From Eretmocerus hayati (lineage: Eukaryota; Arthropoda; Insecta; Hymenoptera; Aphelinidae): DNA of 64,000 nucleotides. The translations under genes and the position numbers were made by a program. How positions within the stretch are numbered: position 1 is the stretch's first letter; every line of letters begins with the position of its first letter. The DNA is taken from assembly GCA_029851415.1 (NCBI GenBank), contig CM056742.1:155501121-155565120 (forward strand), written 5' to 3'. A model generated the notes under the pieces. The model ran no database searches and had not been told where the DNA came from. It saw only the letters and a program-made list of their open reading frames with translations. Below, one piece after another: positions 1 to 11,616 of the stretch.

Positions 1-38
1 ATGAAATTTTCAACGTACTTTCGGGCCGAGAGGAAAAA

Positions 39-174
39 AAATAGCATATAGCACTCGGCAGAGAAGTGGGATGCCCATGACAGTGTGATATCAATGCCTC
101 GGCTTCGCCTCGGCATTATCATCACACAGTCACGGAAATCCAACTGCCCTGCCTAGTACAGTAATATACTATTT
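39..174. mobile_element. Small hairpin element, AGTATAT-ended family
   Basis: The outer ends (AAATAGCATAT at left, ATATACTATTT at right) are imperfect inverted repeats. The centre at 84-126 folds into a strong hairpin around GGCTTCG. The right end resembles the ends at 6819-6946 and near 59486, so this is probably a short non-autonomous element. No target duplication could be defined. Confidence 0.4.
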
Positions 175-283
175 GGCTCATTTTTTATACCCTAGACAGA
201 GCAAATCGTCTTGAATGATTCTTACATTGGAAATTCATTCCGAATCGTTATGGGACGGTAAAGATTGAGAAAAGAACACTTGC

Positions 284-308
284 GCGGGAGCCACCGGTGA
301 GTCCCGCC
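284..308. repeat. Short palindrome around CCACCGGTG
   Basis: GCGGGA and TCCCGC flank a CCACCGGTG core, followed by GCAGCGA. A closely related and more perfect copy lies at 5478-5507, also followed by GCAGCGA. The function is unknown. Confidence 0.4.
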
Positions 309-330
309 GCAGCGATGGTGCTAGTGAGTA

Positions 331-954
331 CCCATGTAAAAATGGGAACTCTATGTATATGAATATGTGGTCCAAGGACCCTATGACCATATCTGAACAT
401 CTATGAAACAATTTTCAAAATTTTTTAAAATCCGAAAAGTTGTTATGGTTGCATTTTCAGGGAATATTACATCAAAAAGTCACGATGCTGATCTTGTATA
501 ACCGAGAAAATCTCCAAGTGTTCGTTAGGTGATTGAATTAAAACGATCTGTAAGTGATATCATTTTCCTAGTAGAAAAAAAAAATTTTCAATTTCCAAGA
601 TTTAAAACGTTTGGCAAATTGGTGACCAATCTGCACAATTTGTTATATCTTGAGATCATCATTTTGGGAAATATTACATCTATGCAGGTTCGTCACCAAT
701 TTGCCAAACGTTTTTGATCTTGGAAATTAAAATTTTTTTTTATTAAGATATATAATGATATCACTCACAGATCGTTTTAATTCAATTACCTAATGAACTC
801 TTGGAGATTTTCTCGGTTATGCAAGATCAGCATCGTGACTTTTTGATGTGATATTCCCTGAAAATGCAACCATTTCATAGATGTTCATATATGGTCATAG
901 GGTCCTTGGACCCCCTGTTCATATATGATCATAGGGTTCCCGTTTTTACATGGG
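331..954. mobile_element. Hairpin MITE with CCCATGTAAAAA ends and TA target site
   Basis: Most of these 624 bp form an imperfect inverted repeat. The ends are CCCATGTAAAAAT and its complement, directly flanked by TA at 329-330 and 955-956. The arms share blocks such as the cacgatgctgatctt segment and the tttggcaaattggtgac segment facing each other. No coding capacity is visible. A second family member lies at 35218-35708. The TA duplication suggests mobilisation by a Tc1/mariner-type or other 2-bp-duplication transposase; that assignment is inference. Confidence 0.8.
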
Positions 955-2237
955 TATAGCGGTCTTCTTGGCTCTGATTCCAAGAAATATGACGAACGTT
1001 TTCTTTCTTCGCATATGTTGCATTTTACGCGAGAATTGTGTTTTTTTTTTCATTTTTATTGATATGGGCACTGAAACTTTCGTGAGGTTTTGCGAAGGTT
1101 CATCAATTAGTGGCTCTTCAGATGAATGATAAATTTTTCCACTAATCATGCTTGAGAATCTATATATTTATTGGTTTGAAGATTTAGGCGCTACATCCGT
1201 ACATGTTATATTTAACAATTTAACGAGTGAAAAGCAACCTGTTTTTCTTCTGACTCGAACCGACGTTTCGGATGTCTCATCATATTTCAGATGTATCTTT
1301 TCATTCAATGCAACCTTTTTCGAGGTATTTTCACACCAAAACCCATACATTGATAATGAGTCTCGAATAAAGCCTCCATCCTACTAGCTGCCTTGTTTTT
1401 TTCACCGAACGAGTGAATTACAACACGCAAAAACATTGTGATGTTCATGAATTATACAAAAATCGGACATATAAATTGTCAAATCGATGAAAATTTTAGT
1501 GTGTATTGAGTTCCGAAGAAGGATGTATATTTCATCCGAAACGTCGGACTTGAACCAAAGGATACAAAAGCTGCTCGTGAGATCGGAAAATTTCGAAAAC
1601 CTATTCGAGCGTCATGAAATTTAGAGAATACGCATTATATTGAGAACTATGATATTTTTAGGTAGTGTATTAGTCGTCTTTATCACAGATGAAGTTATAT
1701 TACGATCAAATAATTGCATCCGACCGATAAGTACTTCTTATTAAAATCTACTCGAGTTCGCTCATTTTTCAAACAAAATCTTTAATATTAACCGCAAGCC
1801 GAGGTTATAAAATCAATCTTTCTAAAATTAACTTATCAGGATCACCAATACAAGATTAGTTGTCGACTAATAAATCTGGATGCGTGATATCAAACGAGCA
1901 GTTGTACAATGAGAAAATGATACGCCCGTTGCGTCATTCTTCAGTGATTTCTCGCGGTGTGAAACAGATAAGATATCTCAAACATTCTTACACGTCTGGG
2001 GAATTGAAACCAACTGAACTAACATAAGAGGCAATGCAAGAATTCATGAGTCAGTCATTATGATAGAATTCTAAAAGGAAATCTTGATTTAGCCCGATCT
2101 TTACGCTAAAAAGTTATTCATGATCATCATTTTCTCTGGATAGGTCCATGATAACTTTTTGTTTCTCACGTATGGACGGCGCCAGATCAGAACGGTATAA
2201 AGCCGTTTCAGATTTTCGAAAAATCCCCTTCGCATTT
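955..2237. other. Unassigned stretch with outward-facing GAAACGTC motifs
   Basis: No supportable gene. It contains an inverted pair of a short motif: CCGACGTTTCGGATG at 1260-1274 and its complement CATCCGAAACGTCGG at 1533-1547. The second copy is preceded by GGATG, which can form a five-base-pair stem with CATCC. Outside these motifs the stretch is AT-rich without clear structure. Confidence 0.5.
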
Positions 2238-2365
2238 CCCTGGTAGAAATTTACTTCGATGTAACACATTAATAGACATAAAATGGCTATTTTTGGCCAA
2301 TTTTGGCTGAAAATGGCCATTTTATAGCTAATAATATGTTACATTAGGATGAATTTCTACCAGGG
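2238..2365. mobile_element. CCCTGGTAGAAAT-family MITE, copy A
   Basis: This 128-bp element starts CCCTGGTAGAAAT and ends with the complement ATTTCTACCAGGG. It is flanked by TT on both sides (2236-2237 and 2366-2367). The inside is AT-rich with repeated tggcc/ggcca words and pairs over most of its length. It is one of four copies in the window; all four have matching 2-bp flanks. Confidence 0.85.
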
Positions 2366-3884
2366 TTCAGACGCTATTTTAATCAGTGATTGCTTCCCGG
2401 AAAAATATTTTTGCATTGTATTAATGGGCAATACTTTGTGACATCGTTGGAATTTTCCAGAACAGTGACAGCCGATAAGAAACTACCTCTAAAATACCAG
2501 AACAGTTTTTTGAAAATGTGAAATGATTTTGACCATTTTGGTCCGAGGCCGTCCGCACATAAAAACCGTCGACACTTGTTTGCCCAGTCAAATAACTGAT
2601 TTGAGCTAATCGCACAATATTGAAATCTTTGACCGTTAACTCAGGCAACAAATGGTTACAGTAAAATTGATTGACAGATCAGCTGAAAGACCATGAAAAT
2701 ATTTTAATAGAATTTTGCCCTTGACATTAACCACTATTACTAGCTTTCAGCAAAAAAAAATTTGCGATGAAACAGTTTTTTTTCTGGCAGAGCTTCTGAT
2801 CGCTTATTGAGAATATGTGAGGTGAAAGCACCCAGTACCTAGACACCACGCCGGGCGAGGCACCCCGAGGCACCAATACCTGGACAGTGCGTTTGTCACT
2901 CGATCATAATCACTACAAACGTAGAATCCTCATGGAGGGTAGGTGGTTCCCACCGCAAATACTTTATCTGTGATCATATAAAAATGTTGATGTGATAAAT
3001 AGACGAGAAATGCGATTATTGGTTTTCTTTGTGATGGTCCGATCCGGTAGTCTATTATAGCATGAAAATTGTATACTCGCGAGACTTCAACGCGGCTAAG
3101 TTATTTGGAGTTCCAAAACTCATAGGGCATGCTCTAAGATGACGCGAATCCAATAAACCCGTCCGATTTACTAATTATTCGTTTTTTAACATCAAGAATT
3201 TGAGTTTCTAAGTGGAACTTGTGGAATATCTCTATTCACTTTTGAGTATTCAATTATCCAGGTATAGGTGCCGTATCGGTCGGAGCTTGTTGGACGCTGC
3301 ATTTTTTTTTATCAAATCGGCTACTTTTTGGGCAAAATCACCCCAAACAGTAGCCATTTTTGTTGCAGAGTGCTCGAAGCTCTTTATGGTATACCTTGAT
3401 TTTCGTCTCATTGAACTTTCTCACGTAAATTCTATAACCTTAAACTCAGCGGGCCCTGCATGTCATCTCGTCCAATTTGGGCTAAATGACGAGTTATCCA
3501 GGCTTAATTATCATCCAACTTGACCTGGATAACTCGTCGTTCAGCCCAAATTGTGGTATTTTTTGAGATTTTTGTAAATAAAAATGTGCCAATTTATAGG
3601 TTAGAAAGTACCCGCGGGCAAATTATTCTCGTTCATCACCGAAGGTCGTATGATTGATGGCGGATAACGAGTTGTACACCACAGTTCAGATGATAATAAG
3701 TAGTAAACAACTCGTCTCAAACTTCGTATCGTTGAAATTTTGAGTTACATGTAAATAAAATATAATATCCGGGTTGCACGGCGCCCGCATATTCTTCAGG
3801 GTATGAGAGACTCGTACCGATGTAGCATTGAGTATTTCACTCAGTAAGTTGTCTCAGAATCAGGTATATATGTTACCGTGAACG
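2366..3884. other. Unassigned stretch with one 82-bp hairpin
   Basis: No supportable gene. At 3472-3553, ccaatttgggct and its complement enclose a second paired block (gacgagttatccagg against cctggataactcgtc), giving a long stem with a short loop. The rest is AT-rich. Confidence 0.45.
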
Positions 3885-4968
3885 CCCGAAATCCGTGATT
3901 GCCGGGCATTCACTAGTGAATCCTAAGATTCACTGGTCGAGGCCAGTGAATGCTGACATTCACTAGTGAAAACCCGGAATTCGTAGCTGATATCGTCGCT
4001 GAGTCCATAATTCGGGTTTTCACTAGTGATTGTCAGCATTCACTGGCCATCGACCAGTGATTGTCAGCATTCACCGGGCATTGACCAGTGAATGTCAGTA
4101 TTTACTGGCCCGGCCCAGTGAATGCTGGAGATCGGAAGAATTGGGGAATGGAAGTCGAATAAAATGTCAAACACATTGTCTCATTATCCCAAGTTTCCGA
4201 GGCAGGTTGGAATATGGAAAAATCAAGGTATAGTGTTCAATACTCTCTCAACTTTTCCGTATGAACCGTCAGTCTGTGGTAACCCCGAAAAGAGTGAGTT
4301 TCACTCTTTTGGAGTGAGAATTTTACGCGGGCCCGAATGAATCTCATTAATTCCGAATTGCCACAAAAAGGGGGTTTCACTCAGAAAGGTTGAGGAAGTA
4401 TGGCCTCTTTATTCATCACCCATCGAATGAGGTCAGGAGTTTCTGATTTCTAACCTTCATATACTGAGGTAGCCGTGGCGCACAAGATTGAAAAGACAAT
4501 TGTGTCAGCATGAGCAGTGTGTCATTACTAAGCATAAGTGAAACGTTTATGTCTCTCAACTTTTGTCATTGGCAACTATTTTCTATGAGGTATTTCTGAG
4601 ATTGATAAGTATTTGACAAAACATTTTATTGACAACTGCCCATTCATGGATAATGGATATTTCTCCATATTCCAACCTGCGCCTCGGAAACTTGGGATAA
4701 TGAGACAATGCGTTTGACATTTTATTCGACTTCCATTCCCCAATTCTTCCGATCTCCGACATTCACTGGGCCGGGTCAGTGAATGCTGACAATCACTGGT
4801 CGATGGCCAGTGAATACTGACAATCAGTGGTGAAAGCCCGAAATATGGCCTCAGCAACGATATCAGCTACGAATTCCGGGCTTTCACTAGTGAATGTCAG
4901 CATTCACTGGCTTCGATCAGTGAATCTTGGGATTCACTAGTGAATGCCCGGCAATCACGGATTTCGGG
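3885..4968. mobile_element. Foldback element with arms of about 330 bp
   Basis: The left arm (3885-4222) and right arm (about 4650-4968) are long imperfect inverted repeats ending in CCCGAAATCCGTGATTGCC and its complement. Each arm carries several palindromic words of the type CATTCACTAGTGAATG, reminiscent of subterminal protein-binding repeats. The loop carries a second, unrelated MITE (4243-4398). No target duplication is evident at these ends, so the exact boundaries may be off by a few bases. Confidence 0.7.
4243..4398. mobile_element. CTCTCTYAACTTTT-family MITE, copy A
   Basis: This 156-bp element begins CTCTCTCAACTTTT and ends AAAGGTTGAGGAAG. TA lies on both flanks (4241-4242, 4399-4400). 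Inside are the palindromic words GAGTGAGTTTCACTC and gGAGTGAG. The element at 19742-19903 has the same ends and internal layout, which supports the family. It sits in the loop of the foldback element 3885-4968, so it probably inserted after it. Confidence 0.7.
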
Positions 4969-5477
4969 TCTTTTTTATTAAAAGGAATAGTCCAAAACGG
5001 ACGTACAAACATATGATTTCAAACAAGGTGAGATAAGGTAAGTTTACCCAACTTTACTCCCATAGGCCTATTCCAGGAATGGGCACTCATTGACCTTCAC
5101 ACAATTTTTCTTACGTTTGTTATGTCAAAACATGAAAGAGTTAGTACTTTGCATGTACCCCGAATAATTTCTGCGTTCTCCATATTTAAGGCGATTTTTC
5201 TATTTTTTGTGATTGCACAGCTAAGAAATCCCCGAGGAAATTGCGTCCAATAGAAACCGTGCCAAACTTTTTTAGTTCTACCAATCTTGACGTACTCAGT
5301 ATAAGCGCATTCGATTCCTTGTCTCACATACTTCGGTATTAGAGTTGCAAAATTCCGATTCGGAGCTGTTCTATTTGTGCAAAACACGGAAATGATTTGT
5401 GAAACAAAGATGCCAACATCGGAGTGTACCCAACACGCCTCATATGTTCATCTGGGCGTGCAGTACGACTTTTGTGT

Positions 5478-5507
5478 GCGACGGGTCCCACCGGTGGAAC
5501 CCGTCGC
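5478..5507. repeat. Near-perfect 30-bp palindrome
   Basis: GCGACGGGT and ACCCGTCGC flank CCACCGGTGG, with only one mismatched pair. It is followed by GCAGCGA, as in the related palindrome at 284-308. It could be a hairpin remnant of an element or a binding site for a dimeric protein; neither can be decided from the sequence. Confidence 0.5.
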
Positions 5508-5529
5508 AGCGAACGTGTTAATGAAAATA

Positions 5530-5920
5530 CTTCATTGCCGATTTACATCAATTTTTTCGGGAAAATTAAGACAGTTTGGCTGCAACTCATTAAAATTAGA
5601 CGTAGTTCAATTCATTTCGAAGATCTCGAAACAAACTTAAAAATAAGTTAAAATACGTTGGAAAATGTTGAAGTTCACCAGAGTTGTGAAAGAAATGGCT
5701 TAGGGGGGCAAGTTGGGAAACTCCTTTTGTAAACTCTAAAAAATCTCTTTTTAGAAAAATTGAGACAACTCGGCTCCCGTTGGTCGAATTTGAACGTGCT
5801 TCAGCTCATTTTGAAGGTCGTGAAACAGGACTCAAAATGGGCTGAAGTACATTGAAAATTATTGAGGTAGACCAGAGTTGTTGATAAAATGGCTTAATGG
5901 AGGCAAGTTGGGTGCGCTTA
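5530..5920. repeat. Two diverged copies of a roughly 180-bp unit
   Basis: Both copies follow the order: a tcaattttttc/aattgagac block, agctcattttgaag or a relative, aaaatgggctgaagtac, then ttgaggtagaccagag. The same order occurs twice in each arm of 12476-13608, so this is a diverged relative of that element's building block. Confidence 0.4.
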
Positions 5921-6818
5921 CCTTATTAACGTTGACCAATAATAGCTTAAGGATGCTTGAAGACCATTCTACAGAGGCGAGTTCTGGGCTACTCGCAACT
6001 CTATACTCAATAATTTTCATGACGAATCATTTTAGCACCTGAAATTCACTGTCCTGGTATTAGGTTCTCGGTGTGCACAATAATATATCTCCATATCTCG
6101 ATCCTGAGGATAATTTTAGGGTGTTCCAAACGAAACAAATTGTGAAAGAAAAAATTGCATCTATACACTTAATGATGAAATCACTGATTAGTACAAAAAA
6201 ACGTTATAAAAATATCATTAAGGCGATGCGATCACCGTGCACCATGCACGATAAAAGTTATTCGCTATATCAACTATCTCCTACATCAAAGGCACATCGA
6301 AGGATCAGTATGGGGGGAAAGTTTAGTGCATTGATTTTATTAACAAATTGCCGAAGTATAGAAATTCTCTGGACCCAAATACATTCCATCTTCAAAATGA
6401 TGGTCTAATCTTGCAAAATTTTCGAGGTAATTTTCATTAGCAGAGATTTCTGTGCTATTCTTGCACAATATCAGCAATAAGTAAGTAGTATATCCAAATT
6501 ATTTCTACGATTTCGAGAATAATCCGCTACTAGAAAACTTATCACCCACTCTATAGAAAGTCGACCTCAAACATCCAATAATATTTACAAATAGTGTAAG
6601 TGGTCGAAATATCTTTCCAATAACAAGCAGCCACTTAATAATATAATTATTAAGATCGGTATAGACTTCTATAAAATCAACACAAATATCAATTCATCTT
6701 GAATTCCATTATACGTTAAGAAAATATTTAAGAGAGTTTTTGATCGTCTGTGCGCAAATAAGTCATTTGCACACTGTTTGTCGCCATTTTCATTTGCTCA
6801 CTGAAGATCAAAAAACAT

Positions 6819-6946
6819 AGTATCATACTCGGGTGCAACGGTTTTCGCTTTCTCGTGACTATTTAGACCGTCGCCTACGGCGCGGGCCTAAAAAAGTCAC
6901 TCGAAGTGCGAAAACCGTCATTTGCGCCCTTGTATCATAATATACT
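6819..6946. mobile_element. Small hairpin element, AGTATATTATGAYAC ends
   Basis: The ends are AGTATCATACTC at left and the complement of AGTATATTATGATAC at right. The inner arms pair gcaacggttttcgc with gcgaaaaccgtc, and the loop lies around cgcctacggcg. The right end is shared with the hairpin ending near 59486, so this looks like a family of short non-autonomous elements. Confidence 0.5.
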
Positions 6947-8151
6947 GTTAACCAATGAATTTGAATGAAGGTAAGAAGAGTCGAAACCCAAGTCCCCGTT
7001 TTCTATAGCTATATTTTTATACTAATCATGACATTTGTTTTCGAATTTTTCACGTCGTATGTTCATTAGTCAAATGCCAACTCGGTTTTTTACATGCCCG
7101 TATAGTTCTTGAAGTAGATATATGCAATCGCATGAAATGCACGCTTCGTGCAACACTCGACTTATGAATCATCGACACAAAAGCAGTGATCCACGCGCCC
7201 GCACTGGCTATATATATGGCATAAATTATAAGTCTGTGAAATAGCACAGGCACTGCCTTGTTGCGAGTATTTTTCTTCGCACATCATCTGTAAATAGATG
7301 ATGCAATATTGCTATGTGAGATAGAAATAATGTTTTGTAAATCTATTTCAGTAAGCCCAACTCATTCGTATAGTATGAACATTAAGGGCTGGAGCGCTGT
7401 TGATAACCTCACTTTTCCACTAATATAGATTTGAACGAAATAATAACTAAGACGTATTAGTCTGCTCTGCTCATCAAGAAGCAAACTAAAATGGGCTAAC
7501 ATACCTCTGTGATCAAAATCTTTCTAAGCTAAACGATAATTCGCGTACAAGCCGTATTATTTGCGTGGAGGCCGTTCTGCAATCTCAATTTTCCGTTCAC
7601 TTTACGGAAAAATGGGCTTAACCACAACATTCATCTTTGGATCAACTTCTTTTCCCTGCAATCCCATTATTTTTTGTTATCTGAATCGGTTATGAAACTC
7701 AAAAGTGTGCCATTTTACGAGCCTTCTCCTATAAGCGCAATGTTAAATGTGACCAAAACGCCCGGGTTTTTTAAAACGGAACGATTAATCTTCATGAGAT
7801 TCTGCACGCATATTCATGAATACTTAAGTTGATTTCTCAACAAGTTACAAAGCACTCTGTCATCTCTTAATTTTACAGGACAATTACCCCGCGCGACTCG
7901 AAAGAGGAATCATTTTAGAGGATGCCATCTAAGTCGGAATATCTGTTGACCAGGTTTCTTGAATCCAAAATGGCAAACTTCATCTCATCCCGTGAAAAAT
8001 TCTTATAATTATACAATGTGACCAAGATATTTCTGACAAAATATACATGCACAAGCACAGGGCATGGGAGTAACCTTCAAATTTTGCCTCGTTGCCAGAA
8101 ATATCGTGGTCATATGGTATACAGTCTCTTCGGGTTATAACGAGCTCCAAG
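6947..8151. other. Unassigned AT-rich stretch
   Basis: Short frames of up to about 87 codons occur but none shows a recognisable domain. No long inverted or tandem repeat was seen. Confidence 0.4.
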
Positions 8152-9502
8152 CCCTGGTAGAAATCCACTTTTATTTAGGGCTAGTAATTGGCCATGTGGA
8201 TTTGTCTACAACCAAAAAATGGCCAAACAATTTGTCCATATTTTACCTGAGGATGAAACGATACTTCCGCCATAAATCGCCCATTTATGGAGTGCGTCTA
8301 TTTAGCAATTTTTTATCCAATATTTAGCCACATTTTTTAGCCAACCGGGGAACAAAGTTTCGTGGCCTAAATTTATCTAGACAAAATTGGGGCATATTAT
8401 GGTTTAAATTGTGGCATAATTTTGAGTAATTCAATGAACAGCGACGAGTAGAAGATTATTCAGTTATATTATTTTCGATACTAATATATCATGCAAATAA
8501 GTTCATGTGCTCGAGCAAAATATTGGGATGATCAGGTTATTACCATTATCATCACTTTGCAAAAGATATGCAGAGTTCCTCATGGGAACCTCCACGCGGA
8601 GGAGAAGTCGGGGCTCGTGGTCTAAGCTCGAGATTGCTAATCCTGTCACGGCACCACCTGTCGATCGGAGTCAAACCGTTTAAGCGCAAACAAGAAGTCC
8701 ATTTTTTAGCCATTTTGGACAGGTCAGATTATAGGCAAAATTTGGCTTGAATTTTTGGACTCAATGTTTGCTGTGACCAACCTCGTATAATGGCGGACAG
8801 TCTTCGTCGTCAGCTTGCGCCATCGACATGATCGACGTTAAAATAAACCGCGACTCGCGAGTTTACCAGTTTGTGTTGATCGTTAATTATCAAGGGGGTG
8901 GTGTTCGCGAGGTGACAAAAATGTGCCGATTTTGGAAAGAGCCACTATGCCACGCGTGAGAAGCTGGAGCGTATACGAGTTTCGAGGCTACGCTGCGTGT
9001 GAAGTTAGTGTGGTGTATTTGCTCCTCCATGCAAATGACATACCAAGCACCCTCGCCGAGTTTAAACATGGTGTTGTTGTTACCTGCGTGCTACTATAGT
9101 GCGTCCAGTTTTCGCGTACAATTATATTTCAGTGTATGTTTGACAGACAGCGAGTGATAACCTCAGTGTTCACCCGTTTCCGAAAGAGAAGATAGACCCG
9201 AGGATAGACCAAAAATGAGCCCATATTTTAGTTATAATTTATGTACCACTAATATTAAGGAAACCGTTGAATAAATATCAAAGCCAGTCTAAAGCCATTT
9301 GTTAGCCAAAAAAATTGAAACTCGCGCTCGGAATGGAAGAATCACATGTTGCCCACTTTTTGTCTAAATTTTTTAGACTATTGCCAAACCCCTCCGGAAG
9401 TCACCCAAATATTGGCCATTTATTAGTCATCGGATATGGTCCATCTTTTTTGGCCAAATTTTAGTTTCAAGTCTAAATTTTATGGAGAGATTTCTACCAG
9501 GG
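8152..9502. mobile_element. CCCTGGTAGAAAT-family element, copy B (1.35 kb)
   Basis: It begins CCCTGGTAGAAAT and ends ATTTCTACCAGGG, with AG on both flanks (8150-8151, 9503-9504). The subterminal parts are AT-rich with repeated tggcc/ggcca and ttagcc words, as in copies A, C and D. The middle (about 8540-9200) is GC-richer. It contains a segment (gctaatcctgtcacgg... caccacctgtcgatcggag...) that is related to one in copy D near 12130-12170. No transposase-like frame is visible, so it is non-autonomous. Confidence 0.85.
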
Positions 9503-10443
9503 AGGGATCAGAGAAAAGCTCGGAGAAAAAATCTCGGTATATAACCGGTGCTTATTGTTTTAATCGGCATGCGGTACTGGCTTTCAGTTGATTTAATCGA
9601 GGATTCAATACAAAGGGCCAATGAAACAAGGAAAAAAAATTTCCCGTTCCGGGAAAGACGGATAGTGAAAAGGTACCAAAACGGAGAATAATAAGGTGAT
9701 TGTTGCAGAAATTATATAAGAGATGGACAGCTATGCATCTGTGCACACCATATACAGCGCTGAATTTGAACATCATCTCCATTCAGCAACTATACTTCAC
9801 TTTATTTGGAGTGAACTGAGCAAACGCAGGTCCGATCTGAAGCGCTCGATTTATCGAAATAAAACGCCCCTGTGATAATACTACCCCGCCCGAAATGCCG
9901 GTATATGCTGCATGTGCCATTAAACCCATATTTTAATAACATATGCGCTTGACGGTCCAGAATTTATCAGAATTTTCGGTACCCCTCCCCCCCCCTTCCC
10001 CCCAATAAATCCATTGCACCGTTGCTAGACATATGAAGACATTGGCGATACCTGCCGGCATCTTATTTTGCATCTAATAAAGCAACACTATCACACAATT
10101 TTGGATACTTTCAAGCCGCATAATGCCGCTTTGCTATTGATAATTCATCTTACAAATAGTATAACATGCACGCATCCCCCCCACATTTAATCAGATGAAT
10201 CTTTTTATTCTTTCACGTGCTCTGATCATCAGGAGTCTTATGCAAACTCAAAACTCTCCGCAGCAGGGTGAGCTGAGATCTCGAAATATTTTACAAGTTC
10301 CTTGCATCGCAATGGCTCCCGCCGATGGGGATCATTAGGACCAGGGTCGCGATCGTCGCCGACGCACTGAACATGGAGGTTGGTCAACATTTTGACAAAG
10401 AGTCATTCGTTAGATTCATGTTTGACGAATAATATTTTAGGTT
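9503..10443. other. Unassigned stretch with a poly-C tract
   Basis: No supportable gene. A C-rich run lies at about 9966-10002. Confidence 0.4.
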
Positions 10444-10564
10444 CCCTGGTAGAAATTGTGAGCATTTTTTGGCTAAAAACTGGTCAAGTCTAACCTAATC
10501 GCATTGTCAATATATCTGTATATTGCATGGGTGGCCAAAAAAATTGGCCATATCTCTACCAGGC
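10444..10564. mobile_element. CCCTGGTAGAAAT-family MITE, copy C
   Basis: This 121-bp element starts CCCTGGTAGAAAT and ends with a slightly decayed ATCTCTACCAGGC (last base changed). TT lies on both flanks (10442-10443, 10565-10566). The inside carries the family's tggc/ggcca words. Confidence 0.75.
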
Positions 10565-11616
10565 TTTAACCAGCTTTCTTTGAGATATTTCTCACAAATT
10601 TCTGCAAAAGTATGGATGAAATAAGAAATTGTATTGGAAAACATAGTCCAGCAAGACCAGCCATGAATTTATCAACTCATTTCTTTGTTTGGCGGATCAA
10701 GGACAACATTTTACTATCTTTTCGCTATTTCATGATCTCAGGGCGAAAATTCTTCTGCATGACAATAATACTTGTACATCAGAGTGAGCTCACGAGAGAT
10801 GCCTCACGCGCGGTCCCTTTGGAGATCGTTGGCAGATTTCATGTAAAACTGTTGCATTTTTGCGACAGTGGTCCAAATAAAGAGTGTCTTGTACAACCCA
10901 TCGTCATAGATCCAATAACGGGTTACCAAACAACCTGCAATTTGTTACTCTGGTCAGAGCATGCACCAAACGAGGTTGTTACCGAGGTTGTTACATATAG
11001 GAATTGGCATAAGTAAACGCATCACCACCCGGTTATTCGTCTGCGGAGGTGTTTAGGGAACTTGGAAAGTGTTTTCACAAGGAATCTGTTATTTACAGTA
11101 ATACTCTTGAACAAATGTTTATTGAATTCTGAGTCATATGGAGCATTGAACTCGGGTTTTATCATACAAAATATGCAGTAGAGAAATCAAATGGCCTGAT
11201 AATACATGCGACATTCTGATCCCATCAAGATCCTCTCTATCGTATTCGTAATTAACGTCAGATCTTCATCAAAATTTTGTTGCACAGCAAACATAGTCGC
11301 TGATGAGCTATTAAATAGCTGCTATTTATGTGGGCCAAAAAATACCGGAGTTGCGATGCTTTTCACGCAGAAGATTTTTCTGGTGGTGCTATACGTTAGG
11401 AAATGAAAATATTGCAATAGTATATTTCCGTACTGAGCGCGGTAGCCCATTTTGGGCACAAGGACAGTTTGTCTGTCGAGCGAAGCGAGACAGACATGTC
11501 CTCCAGTGCCCAAAATGGACTTGCAAGCGAAGTGCGGATATATTTTTTCATTACGAGAACTCCAAAATCCTATTTAAACGCGGCATTTTTAGGTTAGAGT
11601 AATGAAAATGATTATG
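10565..11616. other. Unassigned stretch with an open frame and a hairpin
   Basis: A 134-codon plus-strand frame at 10612-11016 has no recognisable domain or splice context and is not claimed as a gene. At 11446-11518 CCCATTTTGGGCAC pairs with GTGCCCAAAATGG around a second stem, gtctgtcg / gagacagac. Confidence 0.4.
11446..11518. repeat. 73-bp hairpin
   Basis: Two stacked stems (CCCATTTTGGGCACAAGGACA with its complement, then GTCTGTC with GACAGAC) close on a loop gagcgaagc. The style matches the hairpins at 84-126 and 6819-6946. Confidence 0.5.

Larger units (their letters stand above)
4969..6818. other. Unassigned stretch with palindrome and diverged tandem unit
   Basis: No supportable gene. 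The stretch holds a 30-bp palindrome (5478-5507) and two diverged copies of a unit of about 180 bp between about 5530 and 5920. The unit resembles the one repeated in the foldback element 12476-13608: an attgag / agctcattttgaag / aaaatgggctgaagta pattern. The rest is AT-rich. Confidence 0.4.

Noticed and set aside
9966..10002. Poly-C run as a functional i-motif or quadruplex site
   Set aside because: Simple low-complexity run; similar runs occur at about 27042-27057, 53402-53416 and 19868-19880 without shared context.
10612..11016. 134-codon frame
   Set aside because: No recognisable motif, no supporting exon structure; length is within chance for AT-poor patches.
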